From positions 1-64,000 of the forward strand of contig CAWAVV010000013.1 of assembly GCA_963785565.1 (NCBI GenBank): a stretch of 64,000 nucleotides of DNA, in the 5' to 3' direction. Shown in pieces: positions 17,787 through 26,288 of the stretch. The DNA comes from AP-15 sp963785565. Its GTDB lineage: Bacteria > Pseudomonadota > Alphaproteobacteria > ATCC43930 > CGMCC-115725. The notes under the pieces were generated by a model, which saw only the letters and a program-made list of their open reading frames with translations, had not been told where the DNA came from and did no database searches. The position numbers and the translations under genes are program-made. How positions within the stretch are numbered: position 1 is the stretch's first letter; each line of letters starts with the position of its first letter.

Positions 17787-19535
17787 TCAAGAAAAGATGC
17801 CATGGATGAACCATCGCGGTGGGCGGTTGCCGTCGGAAAGACCTGCCCGGAACAACCAGAAGCGCCGCCCTTCCTCGTCCTCGACCCGGTAATAGTCGCG
17901 GATCGCATCGACCGCGCCGGACCCTTCGGACCGCCACCATTCTTCGGCGATCCGCTCCGGCCCGTCGGCGCGCGTCACCCGGTGCGGGCGCCGCCGCCAC
18001 GTGAAGCGAAACGGCGGGTCGTCGGGCAACAGCCAAAAAGCGTCGACCGGCTCCGGCGGCTCGAACAGCCGGATCGGGCGCGGCGGTTTGCCGGGATGAT
18101 CACCCCGTTCTGCATCAGCCTGGAAAAACTGATTCGAGACCGTGGCGCTCGCCCCCTCTCCGCCCGCTTGCGGGGGGAGAGGGACGGGGTGAGGTGGGTA
18201 TCGACGGCGGATTGCAGTTTTGCCCACCTCACCCTCCCCATCGCTGACGCAATGGGTCCCCTCCCTCTCCGCCCTATGGGCGGAGAGGGAGTTTTCGACT
18301 GTCACTTTTACCGAAGCGCGCTCCGGGATGTGGCTCTCGCGCGGTTCGAGCCGGTAGAGCGCGTCGAGCCCGAGCCTGTTGCCGAGCCGGTCGAGGAGCG
18401 GGGCCGTGCCCGCTATCGCCCCGGCGTCGGGCGAACCGGCAAAACCGATCTGCTCGGGAGGCAATGGCTCGACCGCAAAAGCGGCGAGGATCATGTCTTC
18501 GATGCCGAGGCCGGGATCGACGGTGTCGAGCCGCTCTTTAAAGAGAGCGGCGAGGTGGTGCGGGTCGCGGCTGGGGCGAGCGGTTCCGAGGACGATCCGT
18601 TCGACCCGGCCATCAATGCGATGGAAGGCGAGATCGAGCCGCCGAGCCCCCACCCCTTCCCGCGCCAGTCGAAGGACGAGATCCTCGGCGAGCCGCTCGG
18701 CCGCAAGCGCGAGATCGGCGGGATCGGCAATCGGTTCGGCAAAGCTCAGCCGCACGCGGCGGACCGGCGCCTCGCCGAGCGGCGACAATGGCTCGGGCAG
18801 CTCGTCGAGCGCCTGATCGAGACGCCGCGCCACTGCTTCGCCAAACCGGCGGGCGAGGGCGGCGCGCGGCATCGCATAAAGATCGCCGACCCGCTTCAGC
18901 CCCACCCGCCGCAACCCTTGAACTGTAGCCGGGTCGAGGCGCAGCGCTTCGACCGGCAATGGCGCGAGGCCGGTGCGCGCGCCCCCCGGCGGCTGGATCA
19001 CGATGCGCTCACCGGTTTGCGCGACGCGCTCGGCAATGGGCACAAAGCGGGCCAATGCCCAGGCTGCGCCGAGCGTGTCGGCGACGGCGATACGGGAGGC
19101 GATGCCCTGGCGATCGAGGCGGGTCAGCAGATCGGCGGCGAGGGCGGGCTCCCCACCCCACAGATGAGCCGAGCCGGTGATCTCGACCCGCACCCCGTCC
19201 GCCCCGTCGGGCGCGGTCCACGGGCTGTAGCGGCCGCACCATTCGGCCAGCCGGCGCAGCGCCGCCATATCTGCGGCGGGCTCGGCCGCGGCGGTGGCGA
19301 GACCGGGCAGAAAAGAAAGCGCATCGGCCAACGGCATTCCCGGGGCGAGGCCGGCGGCGCAAGCTGCCGGGTTGACCGCGGCGAGCAGTCGCCGGCCGGT
19401 GGCCTCGATCACCGTGGCGAATGGAGCATCCTCAGCCGGCGCGGCGGAATTTTTCTCGCGGGACAACATCCCCGCGGAACGGCCCATTCGATCGATCGAC
19501 CAACGTGGCAACCAGAGATAGAGAACCCGTCGCAT
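17787..19535 (-). CDS. imuB: ImuB, catalytically divergent Y-family polymerase homologue, with in-frame repeat insertion
   Basis: 582 residues. ImuB lacks polymerase activity in the family but links DnaE2 to ImuA and the beta clamp. The N-terminus MRRVLYLWLPRWSIDRMGR and the segments GVRVEITGSAHLWGG, ARFVPIAERV and LRRVGLKRVGDLYAMPRAALARRFG match. The C-terminal AIRDYYRVEDEEGRRFWLFR is the usual ImuB tail. About 55 residues between SVKVTVENS and FFQADAERGDHPGKPPRP come from a type-A repeat (18150-18295) translated in frame, so the gene stays open. It overlaps the 3' end of imuA by 104 bp. Order imuA-imuB-dnaE2 is standard. Confidence 0.9.
   Translation of the reverse strand: MRRVLYLWLPRWSIDRMGRSAGMLSREKNSAAPAEDAPFATVIEATGRRLLAAVNPAACAAGLAPGMPLADALSFLPGLATAAAEPAADMAALRRLAEWCGRYSPWTAPDGADGVRVEITGSAHLWGGEPALAADLLTRLDRQGIASRIAVADTLGAAWALARFVPIAERVAQTGERIVIQPPGGARTGLAPLPVEALRLDPATVQGLRRVGLKRVGDLYAMPRAALARRFGEAVARRLDQALDELPEPLSPLGEAPVRRVRLSFAEPIADPADLALAAERLAEDLVLRLAREGVGARRLDLAFHRIDGRVERIVLGTARPSRDPHHLAALFKERLDTVDPGLGIEDMILAAFAVEPLPPEQIGFAGSPDAGAIAGTAPLLDRLGNRLGLDALYRLEPRESHIPERASVKVTVENSLSAHRAEREGTHCVSDGEGEVGKTAIRRRYPPHPVPLPPQAGGEGASATVSNQFFQADAERGDHPGKPPRPIRLFEPPEPVDAFWLLPDDPPFRFTWRRRPHRVTRADGPERIAEEWWRSEGSGAVDAIRDYYRVEDEEGRRFWLFRAGLSDGNRPPRWFIHGIFS
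18150..18295. repeat. Type-A palindromic element in frame inside imuB
   Basis: Hairpin halves CCCCCTCTCCGCCCGCTTGCGGGGGGAGAGGG and CCTCTCCGCCCTATGGGCGGAGAGG flank a spacer with CCCACCTCACCCTCCCC. Translated within ImuB it encodes the segment containing HRAEREGTH and PHPVPLPPQAGGEG. Confidence 0.8.
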
Positions 19536-20361
19536 CCGTCACCTCCACCTCCCAGCATGCCGGTTCGCCGCCGCGGCAGCGCAGCAGCTCGACCCGCCAG
19601 CGCGGGCGTCCGATCCCCGGCTCCGTCTCGCTACCGATCCTTGCTTTATACCCGTCACCCCCGCGAAAGCGGGGGCCCAGGGCCTCGAGCGATGCACCTG
19701 CAGCCCCTGGATCCCCGCTTCCGCGGGGATGACGAATGGCACAAGCCGGGGACGGAATGGGAACGGGTTGCGACGGCTGCGCGGTGATCCGCCAGCGCGT
19801 CGCTGATGCGTTGGGCAGATTGCGTTCGCGCGCCGCCCGGGCGCCGTCGCGCCAGCGCCGCAGCACAAAGGCGGTGACGCCGGAACGCTCCGCGGCGAGC
19901 TGCAGCCGACGGCTCGCCACTGCAGGGAACGCGCCCAGTTCGCCGACCACTGCGGCGACGCCGGTTGCGCGCAGCCCTTCCTCGATCGCCCACAGAATCT
20001 CGGCGTCGCGCCATGCCCGGACCAGCACGAGACGTGCTGGGTCGAGGCCGAGGATGGCGAGACCGGGCCCGTAGAGATCCGGAAGCGGCAGGCACCACAG
20101 CACGATGCGGTCCCTTTCGAGCCGGCCGAGGATGCCGGCGGCGAAGGCGGCGGCAAGCGCGCCATCCTCCTCGTCGCCGTCCATTCCCAGAAGCTCGTGC
20201 ACGGAGCCGCGCGCCAGCCCGCCACCCGGCAAGGCCCGGTCGATCGCGGTGATGCCGAACGGCAACACCCCATGCACCGCCGCCGCCGGCCGCTCGATCC
20301 GCCGAACCCGCTCGCGAAGCGCTGGGAGAGAATCGTGTGATAGGCTCGGTGAAGCCCGCAT
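19432..20361 (-). CDS. imuA: ImuA, RecA-like mutasome component, with in-frame repeat insertion
   Basis: 309 residues. ImuA is a RecA-related SOS protein needed with ImuB and DnaE2 for damage-induced mutagenesis. The core GVLPFGITAIDRALPGGGLARGSVHELLG and the following VLWCLPLPDLYGPGLAILGLDPARLVLV resemble the family. About 30 residues (RHPRGSGDPGAAGASLEALG then PRFRGGDG) come from a type-B element at 19652-19736, inserted between TRWRITAQPSQPVPIPS and the C-terminal PRWRVELLRCRGGEPACWEVEV. The reading frame stays open. The 3' end overlaps imuB. An SOS-box-like site abuts the start codon. Confidence 0.85.
   Translation of the reverse strand: MRASPSLSHDSLPALRERVRRIERPAAAVHGVLPFGITAIDRALPGGGLARGSVHELLGMDGDEEDGALAAAFAAGILGRLERDRIVLWCLPLPDLYGPGLAILGLDPARLVLVRAWRDAEILWAIEEGLRATGVAAVVGELGAFPAVASRRLQLAAERSGVTAFVLRRWRDGARAARERNLPNASATRWRITAQPSQPVPIPSPACAIRHPRGSGDPGAAGASLEALGPRFRGGDGYKARIGSETEPGIGRPRWRVELLRCRGGEPACWEVEVTDATGSLSLVATLVDRSNGPFRGDVVPREKFRRAG
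19652..19736. repeat. Type-B palindromic element in frame inside imuA
   Basis: CGTCACCCCCGCGAAAGCGGGGG ... CCCCGCTTCCGCGGGGATGACG, a near-perfect outer palindrome with two inner hairpins. It is read in frame by imuA. Confidence 0.85.
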
Positions 20362-20376
20362 GTTTCTGTTTTGTTC
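20362..20376 (-). promoter_or_regulatory. Putative LexA (SOS) box at the imuA start
   Basis: On the plus strand GTTT-CTGTTTT-GTTC, one mismatch from the alphaproteobacterial LexA site GTTC-N7-GTTC. It lies directly upstream of the imuA ATG, where repressor binding would block initiation. This matches known LexA control of imuAB-dnaE2 cassettes. Short, degenerate site, judged by eye. Confidence 0.5.
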
Positions 20377-20477
20377 TAATTGTGGCCGATTGTCAATCTC
20401 CGATCCGCTCGATGCTATGACCTTATGACCCTGGCCCCGCTTCTCGGCGCTCCCGCCGTCATCCCGCTCTTGAGCCT

Positions 20478-21632
20478 TTACCCTGCCCGCGGCAGCCAGT
20501 CGGCCAAGCGGCGCGCGGCCTCGGCGATGTCCTCTGTCGAGCCGGCGAAGGAGAGGCGCACCCAGCCGCCGCCTTGTAGCGGGTCGAAGTCGAGGCCGGG
20601 GGTTATCGCCACGCCGGTCTCGGCGAGCAGGCGGCGGCAGAATTCGACGCTGTCCCGCGTCAGACTGGAGATATCGACATAGAGGTAGAACGCCCCTTCG
20701 GCCGGGGCGAAGCGGCTAAGCCCGGCGGCGGACAAGCTCCCGATCAGCAGATCGCGGTTGGCGCGGTAGCGCGCGACATGGCCGTCGAGCTCGGCGCGGC
20801 AGCCGAAGACCGGGATCGCGGCGAGCTGCGACAATGCCGGCGGCGATATGTAGAAATTCTGCGCCAGGCACTCGACCGAGCGCGCGAGATCCGGCGGCGC
20901 CAGCATCCAGCCGAGCCGCCACCCGGTCATGCTGTAATATTTAGAGAACGAGTTGACGACGACAGCCTCACGCCCAAAGGCGCGCGCGGTCGCCGCCGGC
21001 GCCTCGTAGGTGATCCCGTGATAGATTTCATCCGAGATCAGCCGGATGCCCCGGTCGCGGCAAAAGCCGGCGAGCCGGGCCAGATCGGCGGCGGCAATCA
21101 TCGTGCCGGTCGGATTGGCCGGGCTGGCGATGACCAGACCGTCGAGCGGCCCCGCTTCGGCGAGGAGTTCGGGGTTCGGTTGGTAGTGGCTATTTTCGCC
21201 GACCTCGATCAACACCGGCTCGATCCCGAGTGCTGTGAGGATGTTGCGGTAGGCGGGATACCCCGGAGCGGCGAGCGCCACCCGGTCGCCCGCTTCGAAC
21301 GCGGCGAGAAAAGCCAGCTGGAATGCGGCCGAGGAACCGGTCGTCACCACGACCTCGCCCGGATCGACGGCGACCCCATATTGCGCTTGGTAATGAGCGG
21401 CGATCGCCTGTCGCAACGGTGCGATGCCGAGCGCGTCGGTATAACCGATCGGTTCATGCGCCAGGGCATGCCGGGCCGCCTCGCGCACGGCTTCGGGCGC
21501 CTGGGTCCCGGGCTGGCCGACTTCGAGGTGGATCACCTCGGCGCCGGCGGCCTCACGCTCATTGGCGGCGCGTAGCACATCCATGGCGATAAAGGGCGGG
21601 ACCAGTCCCCGCCGCGACGCACGCAAACTCAT
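20478..21632 (-). CDS. Class I/II pyridoxal-phosphate aminotransferase
   Basis: 384 residues, fold type I. The N-terminus aligns with aspartate-type aminotransferases (LEVGQPGTQAPEAVREAA). TTGSSAAFQLAFLAAF binds the cofactor phosphate, ASPANPTGTM carries the cofactor Asn, and ISDEIYHGITYE carries Asp and Tyr. The Schiff-base Lys is in NSFSKYYSMTGWRLGW, and WVRLSFAG holds the substrate-carboxylate Arg. It transfers amino groups between an amino acid and a 2-oxo acid in the cytosol; specificity cannot be assigned. Monocistronic by appearance, divergent from the FMN reductase gene. Confidence 0.9.
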   Translation of the reverse strand: MSLRASRRGLVPPFIAMDVLRAANEREAAGAEVIHLEVGQPGTQAPEAVREAARHALAHEPIGYTDALGIAPLRQAIAAHYQAQYGVAVDPGEVVVTTGSSAAFQLAFLAAFEAGDRVALAAPGYPAYRNILTALGIEPVLIEVGENSHYQPNPELLAEAGPLDGLVIASPANPTGTMIAAADLARLAGFCRDRGIRLISDEIYHGITYEAPAATARAFGREAVVVNSFSKYYSMTGWRLGWMLAPPDLARSVECLAQNFYISPPALSQLAAIPVFGCRAELDGHVARYRANRDLLIGSLSAAGLSRFAPAEGAFYLYVDISSLTRDSVEFCRRLLAETGVAITPGLDFDPLQGGGWVRLSFAGSTEDIAEAARRLADWLPRAG

Positions 21633-21770
21633 TCGGGCACCAGCCTCAACTCGAGCATCCCCTAATCGCGTTTAGATCAGCACCTCGTCATCCTGCGCGA
21701 GAAGGTTGCCATTGGCGAGCAGCTTTGGCTATGACCAGCCGCCGCTCGCCGCCCGAGGAAACTAGCCACT

Positions 21771-22352
21771 ATGCCTGAGACAATGCCGTCGCGCCTGATC
21801 GGAATGTCCGGCAGCCTGCGCGCCGGCTCATATTCGACTGCGGTGTTGGAGACCCTGAGGGAGAAGTTTGCCGGCGTCGCCGACCTGACGATCTGGGACC
21901 TCGCGCCGATCCCGGCCTACAACCAGGATTTCGAGGGCGAAAGGCGCCCGGTGCCGGTCAAGGCGCTGCTCGCGGCAATCGACGAGGCCGACGGGCTGGT
22001 GCTGTGCGCGCCGGAGTTCAATCACAGCATTCCCGGCGTTTTGAAAAACGCGCTCGATTGGGCGTCGCGGCCGGCCTTCACATCGGTCATGGCGCACAAG
22101 CCCGTGGCGATCATGACGACGTCGCAGGGGCCGCTTGGCGGCGCACGTTGCCTCGAGCATATGCGAGTCACGCTGGCTTCAATGCTGTCGCGGGTGGTGC
22201 TGGCGCGCGAGGTCATAATTACCGCATGCGCCGATAAAGTCCGCGACGGCCGGCTGGTCGACGAGACCTCGTGTGGCTTTGCCTGTGGCGCCGTAGAGGC
22301 CCTGCTGCGGGAGATCCGGCTGTGGCGGACGGCCGAAGGCGCCCACGGCTAG
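21771..22352 (+). CDS. NADPH-dependent FMN reductase family protein
   Basis: 193-residue flavodoxin-fold protein. The phosphate-binding loop GMSGSLRAGSYSTAVL is near residues 12-27, and LCAPEFNHSIPGVLKNALDW is the hallmark flavin-contact segment of the SsuE/ChrR/azoreductase-like group. It should reduce FMN or quinones with NADPH in the cytosol. The gene ends 12 bp before the enoyl-CoA hydratase GTG, suggesting an operon. It could in principle supply reduced flavin to the flavoprotein at 7.3 kb, but that is speculation. Confidence 0.87.
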   Translation: MPETMPSRLIGMSGSLRAGSYSTAVLETLREKFAGVADLTIWDLAPIPAYNQDFEGERRPVPVKALLAAIDEADGLVLCAPEFNHSIPGVLKNALDWASRPAFTSVMAHKPVAIMTTSQGPLGGARCLEHMRVTLASMLSRVVLAREVIITACADKVRDGRLVDETSCGFACGAVEALLREIRLWRTAEGAHG

Positions 22353-22363
22353 GAGTTCGGCCG

Positions 22364-23155
22364 GTGCCCGGCAATGACACGGTGTTGCATGAGATCGACG
22401 CACGAGGCGTCGCCACGGTCACGCTCAACCGGCCGGCGGTCGGCAATGCCTATGACGGCGCGCTGATCGACGGATTGATCGACACTTTCGCCGGTTTGGC
22501 AGGCGAGGCCGGCCTGCGCTGGGTCGCGCTGCGCGGCGCCGGGCGGCATTTTCAGGCCGGGGTCGACCTTGCCTTTCTGAGACATCTGCGCACGGCGCCG
22601 CCGGGGCAGAACCTCGATTTTTCGCGCCGCACCCTGGCGCGATCGACGGGCTGCGCCATTTTCCGCATCCGACCGTGGCGCTATCCATGGCGGCTGCTTG
22701 GCGGCGGGATCGGCATCGCCGCGGCCTGCGACATCATTGCCGCAGAGGACGCGATCTTCGCCATCAGCGAGGTGCGTTGGGGAATTACCGCCGCGCCGAT
22801 CATCCCGCTGCTCGTCGATCGCATCGGCTCGCGAGCGTCAGCGCGGCTGGCATTGACCGGCGAGCGCTTCGCCGCCGCCGAGGCATTGCGGATCGGGCTC
22901 GTTCATCAACTCTGCGCCGCCGACGGGCTCGACGCCGCAGCGGCGGAGATCATCGACAGCTTGCTGATGGCGGCGCCGGAAGCGGCGGCAATGACCAAGC
23001 AGCTTATCGCCGAGGCGGTCGAGACCCCGGACAGCCGGGCTTTTCGCGAGCGCATCGTCAGCGAGGCGGCGGCGCGCCGATGCTCATCGGAGGCGGCCGA
23101 GGGACTCGCGAGCTTTGCCGAAAAACGTCGGCCCGCCTGGTACCCCGTCCGTTAG
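22364..23155 (+). CDS. Enoyl-CoA hydratase/isomerase family protein, internal out-of-frame stretch
   Basis: 263 residues of crotonase fold. VTLNRPAVGNAYDG and the oxyanion-hole segment RGAGRHFQAGVDL are normal, as are GGGIGIAAACDIIAAEDA and the C-terminal helices. Between about 22637 and 22703 the reading frame gives RSTGCAIFRIRPWRYPWRLL. The adjacent frame gives AIDGLRHFPHPTVALSMAAA, the expected family sequence. Two compensating one-base indels therefore scramble some 22 residues. The start GTG 22364 follows AGGAG. CoA-thioester substrate unknown; it follows the FMN reductase gene. Confidence 0.82.
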   Translation: MPGNDTVLHEIDARGVATVTLNRPAVGNAYDGALIDGLIDTFAGLAGEAGLRWVALRGAGRHFQAGVDLAFLRHLRTAPPGQNLDFSRRTLARSTGCAIFRIRPWRYPWRLLGGGIGIAAACDIIAAEDAIFAISEVRWGITAAPIIPLLVDRIGSRASARLALTGERFAAAEALRIGLVHQLCAADGLDAAAAEIIDSLLMAAPEAAAMTKQLIAEAVETPDSRAFRERIVSEAAARRCSSEAAEGLASFAEKRRPAWYPVR

Positions 23156-23180
23156 ATTCAGACCAGCCCGGTGCCCTCCG

Positions 23181-23819
23181 TCAGTGTGGGCTCGAAGCCG
23201 GCTTTTCGTTGACGCAGCGCAACAGCTTCCAATAGCCGAAGAGGTTGCTGCGCCGCACCTCGCGGATCGACAGCCGGCTGTCTCGCTGGAATTTCTCGAA
23301 CGGGAAATCGGCATGAAAGCCGATATGACGGGCAAGGTGCGCCAAGCGTTTTTCCGCGAATCGCGCCACCGGGTTTTCGCTGGTGAAATGATTGACGACG
23401 ACGATCGTGCCGCCGGGGATGCAGACCCGCCGCATTTCCGCGGCAAAGCGCGCCGGGTCGGGCACCACCGAGGCCACGTAGAGCCCCAACACCGCGTCAA
23501 ACGAATTGTCCGCGAATTCGAGGTTCTCGGCATCCATCAGATGCAGGCCCTCGACATGCGCGAGGCCGAGGCGTTCGGTGCGCCGTTTGGCCTGCTCCAG
23601 CATCTCGGCCGAGACATCAATGCCGGTCACCCGCGAATCGCCGCGAAAATGCGGCAAGGACAGGCCGGTGCCGACCCCGACTTCGAGGATGCGCTGCCCA
23701 GGGCGATCGTTGGCGATGCGCACCGCCTCCTTGCGCCCTGGGTGGAACACCGGGCCAAAAACGATGTCGTAAGAGCCGGAAAACAAGCGGTAGGTCCGGA
23801 TCGTATCGTGCAAGTCCAT
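23181..23819 (-). CDS. pmtA: SAM-dependent phosphatidylethanolamine N-methyltransferase, PmtA type
   Basis: 212 residues. PmtA methylates phosphatidylethanolamine at the inner membrane toward phosphatidylcholine. The N-terminal YRLFSGSYDIVFGPVFHPGRKEAV is characteristic of the Rhodobacter/Sinorhizobium PmtA group. Motif I is ILEVGVGTGLSLPHF, followed by VTGIDVSAEMLEQAKRR and FDAVLGLYVASVVPDP. The ATG at 23819 is preferred because homology begins there; the in-frame start at 23921 adds 34 unrelated residues. Specific lipid substrate is inferred from family resemblance. Confidence 0.8.
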   Translation of the reverse strand: MDLHDTIRTYRLFSGSYDIVFGPVFHPGRKEAVRIANDRPGQRILEVGVGTGLSLPHFRGDSRVTGIDVSAEMLEQAKRRTERLGLAHVEGLHLMDAENLEFADNSFDAVLGLYVASVVPDPARFAAEMRRVCIPGGTIVVVNHFTSENPVARFAEKRLAHLARHIGFHADFPFEKFQRDSRLSIREVRRSNLFGYWKLLRCVNEKPASSPH

Positions 23820-24063
23820 CGTCTCGCCTTCGTCATGACCGACAGGACCGGCGGCCGCAACGCGCGGCACGCCTTCAGACGCGCTCGGGTCCCGGCGCGT
23901 TTGTTGGAATACGCGTATCACGCCGCGCAGCGTCCGTCATCTTTGTCTTAACAAAACGGTCATCCGGCGATTTCGCAGCGCTGCGATCAACGCCGTTGGG
24001 GCAGGGCCACCGCAGGGACGATCGTTGCCGGCCCCCGTCAGCCGTCCAGCTACCGCGGCGCCC

Positions 24064-24591
24064 TCAGATCAGAGTGATGCGTTCGGCCTCCAGGCCTTTG
24101 CTTCCGTCGACGACCTCGACCCTGACCCGCTGGCCGGGAACCAGTGCTGTGACTCCGCTGCGGCGCAGCGCGGTGATGTGGACGAACACATCCTTGCCGC
24201 CGCCATCGGGCGAGATGAACCCGTAGCCCTTATCGGCGTCGAACCGTTTCACCGCGCCCTCCAGAATCGCGGAGGGCCCTGGGGCGCGACGGGCGAACCC
24301 GCCGCCTGCTCGGGATGACGTCTTCGCCGTGCTGCCGGCGACGTTCAACACGCTGGTCACCAGCGGGCCTTTCGCTGCGGCGCTGATCTCGCAGGTGATC
24401 ACGGCGCCCTCCGGCACGTCGTCGTAGCCGGCGCGCCGCAGCGCCGCCATCGGCAGAAACGCATCCGGCGAGCCATCGGATACAATGACGAAGCCAAAAC
24501 CCTTGCCGGCGTTGAACCACTTGACTTTGGCTTCGACGCGACGGCCCGGAAAGGTGTCCTCGCGGAAGAAGCCGGGACGGCGTTCGAGCAT
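24064..24591 (-). CDS. Cold-shock protein with two cold-shock domains
   Basis: 175 residues. Two OB-fold RNA-binding domains at about 18-80 and 108-175 are joined by a Gly/Ala/Arg linker. Domain 1 has VKWFNAGKGFGFV and DAFLPMAALRRAG. Domain 2 has VKRFDADKGYGFI and DVFVHITALRRSG, close to the RNP1 and RNP2 consensus. Such tandem proteins are common in alphaproteobacteria and probably act as RNA chaperones. The second domain keeps the canonical VFVHI; the first has FLPM, lacking the usual His. Single gene. Confidence 0.92.
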   Translation of the reverse strand: MLERRPGFFREDTFPGRRVEAKVKWFNAGKGFGFVIVSDGSPDAFLPMAALRRAGYDDVPEGAVITCEISAAAKGPLVTSVLNVAGSTAKTSSRAGGGFARRAPGPSAILEGAVKRFDADKGYGFISPDGGGKDVFVHITALRRSGVTALVPGQRVRVEVVDGSKGLEAERITLI

Positions 24592-24661
24592 GGTTCCTCT
24601 AAAGACGGAGAGAAAAGTCGAGCTTTAAGCGAACCCTGTGCGCGTCGCCGCCAGCCCCCGA

Positions 24662-25510
24662 CTATCCGTTATAAGCCACTACATGCTGGTTCTGTTCGCC
24701 CAAGCCTTCGACCGACAGGCGCATCCGGTCTCCGGGCTTTAGGAATTGCGGCGGCTTCATGCCGAGCCCGACCCCGGACGGCGTCCCGGTGGCGATCACG
24801 TCGCCCGGCATCAAGGTCAGGAAATGGCTTACATAGCTGACGATCTCGTCGGTCCCGAAGATCAGGTCGCCGGTGTTGCTGTTCTGCACCCGCTTGCCGT
24901 TGACCTCGGTCCACAATGCGAGCTTGCCGGGGTCGGGAACCTGATCGGCGGTGACCACCCATGGGCCGATCGGGCCAAAGGTGTCGGCGCTCTTGCCCTT
25001 GGTCCATTGCCCGCCGCGTTCGATCTGAAATTCGCGTTCGGACACATCGTTGACGATGCAATAGCCGGCAATGTGCCGGCGAGCGTCGGCTTGCGCGACA
25101 TAGCGCGCGAGGCTGCCGATGACGATGCCGAGCTCGACCTCCCAATCGGTCTTTTGCGAGCCCTTGGGGATGACGACGTCATCATTGGGGCCGCAGATCG
25201 ACGACGTCGCCTTCATGAAAATGATCGGCTCTTTCGGGATCGCCGCCCCCGTCTCCGCCGCGTGCTGGCGATAATTGAGGCCGATGGCGATGAATTTCGG
25301 CACCCGGCCGACGCACGGGCCAAGCCGCGCCGCGCCGGCTACCAGCGGCAGGCTCGCCGGATCGGTGCGCCGCAGCCGATCGAGCGAGGCCGGAGCGAGG
25401 GTTTCGCCGTCGATGTCGCCGATCACGCCGGCGAGGTCGCGGATCTTGCCGTCGCGATCGAGGAGCCCCGGCTTTTCGTGGCCGGGCGGCCCATAGCGAA
25501 GAAGCTTCAT
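24662..25510 (-). CDS. Fumarylacetoacetate hydrolase family protein, likely 2,4-diketo-3-deoxy-L-fuconate/rhamnonate hydrolase
   Basis: 282 residues, the length of the sugar-acid hydrolase branch. The metal site is formed by acidic residues in TDWEVELGIVIG. KFIAIGLNYRQHAAETGA, IFMKATSSICGPND, NDVSEREFQIERGGQWTKGK and DVIATGTPSGVG are strongly conserved in that branch. The enzyme cleaves a 2,4-diketo acid to pyruvate plus a hydroxy acid in non-phosphorylative fucose or rhamnose breakdown. The SDR gene 22 bp upstream fits the preceding step. Exact sugar is inferred. Confidence 0.78.
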   Translation of the reverse strand: MKLLRYGPPGHEKPGLLDRDGKIRDLAGVIGDIDGETLAPASLDRLRRTDPASLPLVAGAARLGPCVGRVPKFIAIGLNYRQHAAETGAAIPKEPIIFMKATSSICGPNDDVVIPKGSQKTDWEVELGIVIGSLARYVAQADARRHIAGYCIVNDVSEREFQIERGGQWTKGKSADTFGPIGPWVVTADQVPDPGKLALWTEVNGKRVQNSNTGDLIFGTDEIVSYVSHFLTLMPGDVIATGTPSGVGLGMKPPQFLKPGDRMRLSVEGLGEQNQHVVAYNG

Positions 25511-25532
25511 CGGAAATGCCTCCTATTCCTGG

Positions 25533-26288
25533 TCACAGCGTAAAGCCGCCGTCGATCACATGGATCGCGCCGGTCGTAAACGCGGATTCGTCGGATGCGA
25601 GATAGACGGCGAGGGCCGCCACTTCCTCGGGGGTACCGAGACGGCCGAGCGGCTGGCGTTCGACAAAAGCGCGCCGCGCCGCCTCGCTGCCGCCGACGAC
25701 GCGGACCCCTTGCGCGGCGATGCGGTCTCCGAGCGAAGGCGTCTCGATCGTGCCAGGACAGATCGCGTTGCAGCGGATCCCCTGGGTAATGAAATCGGCG
25801 GCGACCGATTTGGTCAACCCGATCACCGCGGCCTTGGTCGCGCCGTAGACGCAGCGGTTCGGCGCACCTTTGACCGAGGAGACGGTCGAGGCCATGTTGA
25901 TGATCGAGGCGCCGGTTCCGCGCTCCAGCATCTTTGGCAAAAAGGCGCGGATCATCACGAACATCGAGCGCACGTTGAGCGCGAAGGAGGCGTCCCAGTC
26001 GATCGTCTCGGCATCGAGGATCGTGCCGTGATGGACAAAGCCGGCGCAATTGAACAACACGTCGAGCGGCCCCAGCTCGCCGGCCAGCTCGGCAATCATG
26101 TCATCCTCGGTCACATCGAGGCGGCGGGTCGCGATCAGCGCGTCGGCCAGCGGCGCGAGCTTGTCCTCGGCGACATCGGTCGCCAGCACGCTCGCCCCCT
26201 CGGCGGCAAAAGCCAATGCCGCCGCCCGGCCGATCCCTTGCGCCGCCGCCGTCACCAATGCGCGTTTGCCCGCGAGCCGTCCCGCCAT
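25533..26288 (-). CDS. Short-chain dehydrogenase, likely 2-keto-3-deoxy-L-fuconate dehydrogenase-like
   Basis: 251-residue classical SDR. The NAD-binding motif is TAAAQGIGRAAA, the catalytic tetrad lies in the NCAG region, NMASTVSSVKG (Ser) and CVYGATKAAVIGL (Tyr, Lys), and CPGTIETPSL follows. FVHHGTILDAETIDWDASF and the C-terminal FTTGAIHVIDGGFTL resemble enzymes oxidising 2-keto-3-deoxy-fuconate. With the hydrolase just downstream it would make a two-step module; the dehydratase and first dehydrogenase are not in the window. ATG 26288; GTG 26291 is possible. Confidence 0.78.
   Translation of the reverse strand: MAGRLAGKRALVTAAAQGIGRAAALAFAAEGASVLATDVAEDKLAPLADALIATRRLDVTEDDMIAELAGELGPLDVLFNCAGFVHHGTILDAETIDWDASFALNVRSMFVMIRAFLPKMLERGTGASIINMASTVSSVKGAPNRCVYGATKAAVIGLTKSVAADFITQGIRCNAICPGTIETPSLGDRIAAQGVRVVGGSEAARRAFVERQPLGRLGTPEEVAALAVYLASDESAFTTGAIHVIDGGFTL

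Noticed and set aside
16683..19787. A 1,034-codon open frame on the plus strand
   Set aside because: Antisense to dnaE2 and imuB, Arg/Gly/His-rich, no family motifs.
23115..23951. A 278-codon plus-strand frame opposite pmtA
   Set aside because: Antisense to a clear SAM methyltransferase with motif I; no motifs of its own.
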